Positions 6,581 to 11,427 of a stretch of 11,427 nucleotides of DNA are shown piece after piece (the first letter of the stretch is position 1; each line of letters starts with the position of its first letter). The stretch is from NCBI GenBank assembly GCA_034666665.1, contig JAXDLK010000267.1, forward strand, positions 1-11,427, in the 5' to 3' direction. Made by a program: the position numbers and the translations under genes. The DNA comes from JAXDLK01 sp034666665 (lineage in GTDB: Bacteria; Desulfobacterota; Binatia; JACPRU01). The notes beneath the pieces were generated by a model. It did no database searches. It worked only from the letters and a program-made list of their open reading frames with translations, and had not been told where the DNA came from.

Positions 6581-7683
6581 GCGCTCGGCGGCTGCGGACG
6601 CTCGTTCGCCGCGAAGTGCTGGCGACGTTCCGTGATCCGTTCACGGTCACGATCCTGATCGCGGTGCCGCTGCTCGCGCTCCTCCTCTTCGGCTACATCA
6701 TGTCCACGGAGGTCCGGCATCTCGGCCTCGCGGTTCACGACGGCGACCACAGCCGCACGAGCCGCCGGATCGTCGCGGAGCTCACGGCCGGCGGGACCTT
6801 CGACGCACGCGAGGTCGCCCGGCGCAGCGACATCGAGCGGGCGCTGGTGTCGGGTGAGGTGAGCGCGGCGATCGTCTTTCCCGCGGGGTTCGAGCGGAGC
6901 CTGGAGCGCGCCCGCACGGGCGGCGAGCGTGCGGAGATTCAGCTCGACTACGACGGCACCGAGGCGGTCCTCGCCGGCAACGCGGAAGCGTTCCTGCGCG
7001 CGATGATCGCCTCCGCGGTGGCGGAGCCCGGCGCCGCACGCCCGGGGGTGCAGATCATCACCCACGCGCTCTTCAACCCGAAGCTCGCGGGCGAGCCGTT
7101 CATGGTGGCGGGAACGTTCGGCTTCGTGCTCTCGTTCCTGACGACCCTGATCACCGCGGTATCGATCGTCAACGAGCGCCAGGCGGGGACCTTCGAGCAG
7201 CTGCAGGTCACCCCGGCGACCTCGGCGGAGATCCTGCTCGGCAAGCTCCTGCCGCTCGGCGCGATCTTCGCGCTGGACGTCTTCCTGATGGCGCTCGTCG
7301 GAGGCTTCCTGCTCGGTGTCTGGCCGCGCGGCAGCCTGGTCTTCTTCGTGGTGATCTCCGCGGTCTACGTGCTGGTGTCGCTGGCGACGGGGCTGATCTT
7401 CTCGGCGACGTCGGGTACGGCGGCGGAAGCGGTGCAGAAGACGGTGCTCTTCAGCGTGCCGCTGGTACAGCTCTCCGGGTTCATCTTCCCGGTCCGCAAC
7501 ATGCCGGTCGGCGTCGGCTGGCTCGCCGAGCTCTTCCCGGCGACGCACTACATCCGCTTGAGCCGGGCGATCTATCTCCGCGGCGAGGGCCCGCTGCAGC
7601 TCCTGCCCGAGATCGGCGTGATCCTGCTCTTCGGCGTGGCGATGCTCGCCTACGCGCTCCGCTCGCTCGAGGAGCGTGGATGA
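6577..7683 (+). CDS. ybhS: ABC-2 type permease, YbhS-like
   Basis: This 368-residue inner-membrane permease starts with an amphipathic segment (LVRREVLATFRDPFT), then TM1 at 24-42, a large extracytoplasmic domain (about 43-174) and about five further membrane helices from residue 176 to the C-terminus. This is the ABC2_membrane_3 layout of YhiI/YbhS/YbhR-type permeases. After TM2 the cytoplasmic ERQAGTFEQLQVTP (about 199-212) matches the conserved ERExGTxEQLxxxP coupling element that contacts the ATPases. ALFNPKLAGEPFMVAGTFG before TM2 is the family's NPxL segment. GTG 6577 overlaps the ATPase stop (GTGA), with GGAGG at 6565-6569. The gene ends by ATGA overlap with its paralogue. By gene order it corresponds to YbhS. 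The substrate is not predictable; CecR/YbhGFSR mutants in E. coli affect tolerance of some antibiotics. Confidence 0.9.
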   Translation: MSARRLRTLVRREVLATFRDPFTVTILIAVPLLALLLFGYIMSTEVRHLGLAVHDGDHSRTSRRIVAELTAGGTFDAREVARRSDIERALVSGEVSAAIVFPAGFERSLERARTGGERAEIQLDYDGTEAVLAGNAEAFLRAMIASAVAEPGAARPGVQIITHALFNPKLAGEPFMVAGTFGFVLSFLTTLITAVSIVNERQAGTFEQLQVTPATSAEILLGKLLPLGAIFALDVFLMALVGGFLLGVWPRGSLVFFVVISAVYVLVSLATGLIFSATSGTAAEAVQKTVLFSVPLVQLSGFIFPVRNMPVGVGWLAELFPATHYIRLSRAIYLRGEGPLQLLPEIGVILLFGVAMLAYALRSLEERG

Positions 7684-8822
7684 AGCGCGGGCCTCGAAGC
7701 TTCTGGTCGACGGTCGCCGCGGTCGCCTACAAGGAGGCCGCGGTCCTCCGCCACGACAAGGCGCTGCTCAGCATGGTCGTCGCGCAGCCGGTGATGATGT
7801 TCCTGCTCTTCGGGTTCGTGCTCTCGAACGAGCCGGAGAACGTCCCGTGGGCGGTGTGGGACCGGAGCGGCAGCGAATCCGCCCGCCGGCTGATCGCGGA
7901 CATCGAAGCGACGGGACATTTCCTGCCGGCGGCCCCGGTCTACGGTTACGACGCCGGGAGGCGGATGCTCGCGAACGGAAGCGTGCTCGCATTCCTGGTG
8001 ATTCCGCAGGACCTCGAGCGCGAGCTCGATCGCGGCCGGCCGGTCGCGCAGCTCCTCGTCGACGGCAGCGAGCCGCTCTCGGCCGCACGCGTCGCCGCGT
8101 ACGCGACGCTGACCGCCGGCACCGCGGAGCTGCGTGTGATCCCGGGCCCGCAGGCGCGGTCGCGCTCTCATGGCGGCAACCGAGCGCTCACGATCCGCCA
8201 GAGCTTCTGGTTCAACCCCGCGCTCCGCGACGACGTGTTCTTCCTCTCCGCGCTCGGCGCGATGTTGCTGACGAACTTCTGCCTGTCGGCGACGAGCCTC
8301 GCGCTCGTCGGCGAGCGCGAGAGCGGCACCTACGAGCAGATGCTCGCGCTGCCGACGACGCCGCTCGAGCTGGTGATCGGCAAGCTCGTGCCCTTCGTGG
8401 TCCTCAGCTTCGGGCTCGTGCTCTACGCCACCGTCCTCTGCGGCCTCGTCGGGCTGTGGCCGCGGGGGAGCTTCCTCGCGCTCCTCGCCGTGACGCTGCC
8501 GTTCGTGCTCGCCTCGCTGTCCGTCGGCGTCTTCGTGTCGACGCTGGCGCACACCTCGGCGCAGGCGGTCTTCATCACCGTCTTCTTCATCATGCCGTCC
8601 TTCGTGCTCTCCGGCGTGATGCTGCCCTACCAGTTGATGCCGCACGGCGTCCGCGAGGTCGGCGGGCTGTTCCCGCTCCGCTGGTACCAGATCGCGACGC
8701 GGCGGATCATCGATCGCGGCGCCGGCTTCCTCGACGTCTTGGTCCCGTTCACCGTCCTCTGCCTGCTGTTCCTCGTGCTGCTGGCGGCCATCCGCTGGCG
8801 ACTGAAGCCGCGCCTCGGATGA
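7680..8822 (+). CDS. ybhR: ABC-2 type permease, YbhR-like
   Basis: This 380-residue paralogue of the preceding permease has the same plan: a cytoplasmic start (YKEAAVLRHDKALL), TM1 at about 29-49, an extracytoplasmic domain to about residue 180 containing RQSFWFNPALRDDVFF, TM2, then GERESGTYEQMLALPTTPLEL (about 210-230) as the coupling element, and four more hydrophobic helices. It is distinct enough from its neighbour to form a heterodimer with it. ATG 7680 overlaps the previous stop, with GAGGAG at 7669-7674 (5-nt spacing). It is the last gene of the operon. Only 40 bp separate it from the stop of the convergent glycosyltransferase, and I see no stem-loop plus T-run terminator there. Confidence 0.9.
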   Translation: MKRGPRSFWSTVAAVAYKEAAVLRHDKALLSMVVAQPVMMFLLFGFVLSNEPENVPWAVWDRSGSESARRLIADIEATGHFLPAAPVYGYDAGRRMLANGSVLAFLVIPQDLERELDRGRPVAQLLVDGSEPLSAARVAAYATLTAGTAELRVIPGPQARSRSHGGNRALTIRQSFWFNPALRDDVFFLSALGAMLLTNFCLSATSLALVGERESGTYEQMLALPTTPLELVIGKLVPFVVLSFGLVLYATVLCGLVGLWPRGSFLALLAVTLPFVLASLSVGVFVSTLAHTSAQAVFITVFFIMPSFVLSGVMLPYQLMPHGVREVGGLFPLRWYQIATRRIIDRGAGFLDVLVPFTVLCLLFLVLLAAIRWRLKPRLG

Positions 8823-8862
8823 CGCCGCGCGCCCGGAGAGCATCACCCACAGCGGTGCCCAT

Positions 8863-10773
8863 TCACTCGCGGGGAACGAGTTGCCCGCCGGGCGGCGCCT
8901 CGTACGCGTATCCGGCCGCTTGTCCGCTCGCGAGCCTGAGCCTCCGTCGAACACCGCCCGGCCATCGAACGGCGATCCGCGGCAGCAGGTCCGCCGCCTC
9001 CGGACCGAGCAAGACGATCGGAGACGATGCGAGCGGCGGCCAGCGATCGGCCTCTGCGTCCGTGCGGGTTACCGTGACGCGGGTCAGGTGCGGCGCCATG
9101 AAGCGAAGATGATTTCGTTCCGCGTTCCAGGGCGGCTCGACGACGAGCAGCGTTCTCCCCGGCGGAAGCGCCGCCGCGAAGCGCGCGACGGCGGAGAGCG
9201 CATCGTCCCTGATCGTCTCGTTGGCGACGAACGTCGTCCAGTTCCTCCAGCCGATGAAGCCGACGATCAGGGCGAGGAGGAGTCCCGACGCTGATCGCCC
9301 GAGCGGGAGAAGCTGCGCCAGACGATCGAGCGCCAATGCGGACAGGATCGCAGCGAGCGGAATCACGATCACCATCCGCTGCCAGAAAGGCGGATCGCTC
9401 GTCAGTGCGACCGCGAGGAAGACGATCGCCACGAAGCTCGTGAGGATCAGCCAGTCCGCCATGCGGCAGGGACGGACCGCGGCGATCCCGGCGCCGAGGA
9501 CGAGCAGCGGAGCCGTCACCGAATCGAAGAAGGGAAGTCCGGGCAGGCGCTCCACCCAAGCGTTTCCGTAGAGCACGAACGTGAGGAACGACCGCTTCGT
9601 CGCCTCGACCAGCACCGCCGAGCTTCCGGAGACTCGCCAGGCGCTCTCGAGATGAGCCATCATCCGCGGCTCGAAGATCGAGGCGTCGTGCGCTCGCTGC
9701 CAGAGGAGAGGCCAGTGCTCCGCCCCGAGGATGACCATGGGGCCGAACGCTACCAGCATGCCGGACGCCGCCAATGCCCAGTAACGCGGGCTCGAGCGCC
9801 GCCGGGCGGCGGCGTGCGCGCCGAGCAGGATCCACGAGACCAGGACGAGACGACCGGAGAAGTACATCTGGAAGCACGTGCCGGCGAGCAGGCCCGCGGC
9901 CAGGGCATCCCGGCTGGCGCCGGTGCGAAGTCCGCGCACGAGAAAATAGAGGCTCCACACGAACCACGGCTCCGGGTCGTTCCCGTGCTGCACGCGGCTG
10001 AAGTGGAGATGCGTCCACGAGAACGCCATCAGAGCGCTGGCGAGCAGGCCGACCCGACGATCGTACAGCTCCGATGCGAGCAGGAACGTGCCGACGATCG
10101 ACAGCATCCCAGCGACGACGGCGGCCATGTCGAGGCCGAAGAGATCGTCGCCGAAGACGAGCATCGTCAGCGCTTCGGGGAGCACGTCGGTCCGAGGCGC
10201 GAGCCCGGGGGTGAACTCGAGGATCCGACGGTTGGGCCCCTGCAAGAACGCACGCGTCCAGACGCCGTTGTTCATCGCGTCGCCGACGAGCAGCGGAGGC
10301 AGCGACGTCAGCCTCCAGAGCCGCATCGTCAGCGCGATGCCGAGAATGATCGCCAGTGGCAGCGCCCATGCGACCCATCGACCGCCAGCGTCACCCGCTC
10401 GGTCGCGTCCGCGCGTTCGGCCGGCGAGGAGCAGGCAACCGGCGCCGCCGGCCCAGGCGCCGATGACGAGGGCGTTCTCGCCCGCGAAGGCGTAGGTGCC
10501 GATCGAGGTCAGGCAGCAGAGGATGCCGGCCACGAGCGGTGCCGCCGCGGCGGGGACGAAGTCCGCTCGAGCCGGCGACTGCGGGTGCCCATGCTCGGGG
10601 ACGGAGAGTCCGAAAAGCAGCGCCGCGGCGAGCAACCCGACACCGCCGACGCCCCGCCGCGCGTCGACGGGAACGTGGATCAACGGCACGCCGAGCAGCA
10701 GCGCCTGGCAGGCATAGGCGAGCGCGACCGACAGAACCACCGAGCTGGTACGGAAGATCCGCGCGACGTCCAC
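8863..10773 (-). CDS. GT-C-type integral membrane glycosyltransferase (PMT/ArnT-like)
   Basis: This 636-residue protein is mostly hydrophobic. About four helices (to residue 130) precede ALTMRLWRLTSLPPLLVGDA, the first-loop motif of the dolichol/undecaprenyl-phosphate-mannose transferase superfamily, with an acidic candidate at D165. A second acidic cluster, HGNDPEPW, holds D266 and E268. The helices between them (DRRVGLLASALMAFSWTHLHFSRV) fit the conserved PMT_2/ArnT core. A soluble C-terminal part begins around residue 530. Such enzymes use a polyprenyl-phosphate sugar and transfer it on the periplasmic face to proteins, lipids or polysaccharides; donor and acceptor are unknown here. The first loop has GDA where many relatives have DE, so this may be a divergent subfamily. 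The GTG 10773 start has no clear ribosome site and is tentative. It is convergent with the exporter and divergent from the phosphotransferase, so it is probably its own transcript. Confidence 0.82.
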   Translation of the reverse strand: MDVARIFRTSSVVLSVALAYACQALLLGVPLIHVPVDARRGVGGVGLLAAALLFGLSVPEHGHPQSPARADFVPAAAAPLVAGILCCLTSIGTYAFAGENALVIGAWAGGAGCLLLAGRTRGRDRAGDAGGRWVAWALPLAIILGIALTMRLWRLTSLPPLLVGDAMNNGVWTRAFLQGPNRRILEFTPGLAPRTDVLPEALTMLVFGDDLFGLDMAAVVAGMLSIVGTFLLASELYDRRVGLLASALMAFSWTHLHFSRVQHGNDPEPWFVWSLYFLVRGLRTGASRDALAAGLLAGTCFQMYFSGRLVLVSWILLGAHAAARRRSSPRYWALAASGMLVAFGPMVILGAEHWPLLWQRAHDASIFEPRMMAHLESAWRVSGSSAVLVEATKRSFLTFVLYGNAWVERLPGLPFFDSVTAPLLVLGAGIAAVRPCRMADWLILTSFVAIVFLAVALTSDPPFWQRMVIVIPLAAILSALALDRLAQLLPLGRSASGLLLALIVGFIGWRNWTTFVANETIRDDALSAVARFAAALPPGRTLLVVEPPWNAERNHLRFMAPHLTRVTVTRTDAEADRWPPLASSPIVLLGPEAADLLPRIAVRWPGGVRRRLRLASGQAAGYAYEAPPGGQLVPRE

Positions 10774-10792
10774 TCGATCACCGGCTGATCGC

Positions 10793-10819
10793 GAAACCGA
10801 CGTTCCGTACCACGGTTTC
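10793..10819. repeat. Perfect 7-bp inverted repeat GAAACCG / CGGTTTC
   Basis: GAAACCG (10793-10799) and CGGTTTC (10813-10819) are exact reverse complements separated by 13 bp, about 20 bp upstream of the proposed glycosyltransferase start. A dyad with this spacing could be a regulator site or a 5' leader hairpin. It differs from the AAACG half-sites near 1512, so the same regulator is not implied. A chance match is possible. Confidence 0.4.
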
Positions 10820-10925
10820 CCGGGTCACCGCCTGCGCGCGAGCCTGACGGCCCTCGACGGCCTCCGAGAGGCAGACTCGCCCGCGCCGACCTCTCCGCAC
10901 CTTGCAACCGTTTCGAGGACCGGAC

Positions 10926-10932
10926 AAAGGAG
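10926..10932 (+). promoter_or_regulatory. Ribosome binding site of the phosphotransferase gene
   Basis: AAAGGAG lies 5 nt before ATG 10938. It is a strong Shine-Dalgarno at good spacing and settles the start of the partial gene. Confidence 0.75.
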
Positions 10933-10937
10933 CGCCC

Positions 10938-11427
10938 ATGGCAACTGCGGCCGACGTCACCGAGGTCCGCGCGGACGAGCACCTCGATGTCGAGCGCCTC
11001 GCGGCCTACCTCCGCGGCCGGGTGCCGGGTGCCGAGGGCGCGCTCGAGATCAGGCAGTTCCCCGGCGGCCATTCGAACCTGACGTACTGTCTCCGCTTCG
11101 GCGATCAGGAGCTCGTCCTCCGGCGCCCGCCGCTCGGACCGCTGGTGCCGAAGGCCCACGACATGGCGCGCGAGCATCGCGTGCTCGCGGCGCTGTCGCC
11201 GGTGTACCCGCCGGCGCCGCGCGTGTTCCATCTCTGCGAGGATCCCGCGGTCATCGGCGCGCCGTTCTACGTGATGGAGCGCCGCCACGGCGTCGTGGTG
11301 CGCCGCGAGGTGCCGCCCGAGCTCGGCGACGGCCCCGACGCTCGCCGGCGCATCTCGGAGGCGCTGATCGACACCATGGCCGATCTGCACGCCGTCGATC
11401 CCGGCGCGGTCGGGCTCGAGTCGCTCG
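10938..11427 (+). CDS. APH/ACAD10-like phosphotransferase family protein (C-terminus outside window)
   Basis: The first 163 codons are visible; the frame is still open at the right edge. Residues 41-50 (FPGGHSNLTY) form the glycine-rich ATP-loop equivalent, followed by ELVLRRPP (58-65), where the ATP-contacting Lys of aminoglycoside kinases is Arg, as is common in the ACAD10/11-type branch. MAREHRVLAAL supplies the helix-C Glu. GAPFYVMERRHGVVVRREVP is the hinge segment, and the MADLHAVDP helix precedes the catalytic loop, which would lie beyond the window. Members of this branch are often encoded with acyl-CoA dehydrogenases and are proposed to phosphorylate hydroxy-acyl substrates; antibiotic resistance is unlikely. 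The start is supported by AAAGGAG 5 nt upstream. It is divergent from the glycosyltransferase with no evident functional link to the exporter. Confidence 0.88.
   Translation, partial: MATAADVTEVRADEHLDVERLAAYLRGRVPGAEGALEIRQFPGGHSNLTYCLRFGDQELVLRRPPLGPLVPKAHDMAREHRVLAALSPVYPPAPRVFHLCEDPAVIGAPFYVMERRHGVVVRREVPPELGDGPDARRRISEALIDTMADLHAVDPGAVGLESL

Larger units (their letters stand above)
10774..10937. other. Divergent intergenic region (164 bp)
   Basis: This region lies between the glycosyltransferase and phosphotransferase starts and should carry both promoters. It holds a 7-bp inverted repeat (listed separately), a small GCCTC-CGA-GAGGC hairpin at 10860-10872, and two copies of ACGGCC (within 10847-10862). 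TTGCAA near 10902 is a possible -35 for the phosphotransferase, but no good -10 follows. I see no gene in it. Confidence 0.4.

Noticed and set aside
6337..7548. 403-codon minus-strand frame opposite the second ATPase and first permease
   Set aside because: It is made of Arg/Glu/Asp/His runs typical of antisense to GC-rich membrane-protein genes; no family features.
8843..10378. 511-codon minus-strand frame overlapping the glycosyltransferase in another phase
   Set aside because: It is Arg/Ala-rich without membrane helices; the neighbouring frame encodes the hydrophobic GT-C protein.
10860..10872. GCCTC-CGA-GAGGC hairpin as a terminator
   Set aside because: The stem is only 5 bp with a 3-base loop and no T-run; in DNA this GC-rich it is likely chance.
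10680..11390. Minus-strand frame spanning the phosphotransferase region
   Set aside because: The plus strand carries a strong ribosome site and a clear APH-fold N-terminus; the opposite frame lacks any domain signal.

Overview
This is a GC-rich (by eye about 70%), gene-dense bacterial window with no rRNA, tRNA, CRISPR array or insertion sequence that I can see. An outer-membrane channel gene points to a Gram-negative (diderm) host, and the codon third positions are almost all G or C. I cannot place the organism more precisely; an uncultured or environmental high-GC lineage is a guess.

Layout. (1) Positions 1-1418, minus strand: the N-terminal 472 residues of a FAD-dependent monooxygenase/epoxidase-like flavoprotein, cut by the left edge. 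(2) Positions 1419-1536: a short divergent control region ending in a compact array of AAACG/CGTTT half-sites that abuts the first codon of a regulator gene. (3) Positions 1537-8822, plus strand: seven genes that overlap or nearly touch: a CecR-type TetR repressor, a TolC-family outer-membrane lipoprotein, a YbhG-type HlyD adaptor, two separate ABC ATPases, and two ABC-2 permeases. (4) Positions 8863-10773, minus strand: a large GT-C-type membrane glycosyltransferase, convergent with the export operon. (5) Positions 10774-10937: a divergent intergenic region with a 7-bp inverted repeat. (6) From 10938 to the right edge, plus strand: the N-terminal half of an APH/ACAD10-like phosphotransferase.

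The core is a self-contained tripartite ABC exporter. Gene order and sequence features match the Escherichia coli cecR-ybhG-ybhF-ybhS-ybhR operon, with two differences: the double ATPase YbhF is split into two genes, and a dedicated outer-membrane factor is inserted between regulator and adaptor. The expected machine is a heterodimer of permeases (YbhS/YbhR-like) driven by a heterodimer of ATPases, linked by the adaptor to the outer-membrane channel, and repressed by the CecR-like protein. The two ATPases have complementary lesions (H-loop in the first, signature motif in the second). These fall in the same composite ATP site and leave the other site canonical.

The divergent flavoprotein shares the control region and may be co-regulated. 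Whether it acts on the exported compound is inference. The glycosyltransferase and the phosphotransferase look like unrelated neighbours. I found no convincing wholly novel system; the most interesting points are the ATPase asymmetry, the self-contained export operon and the operator array.
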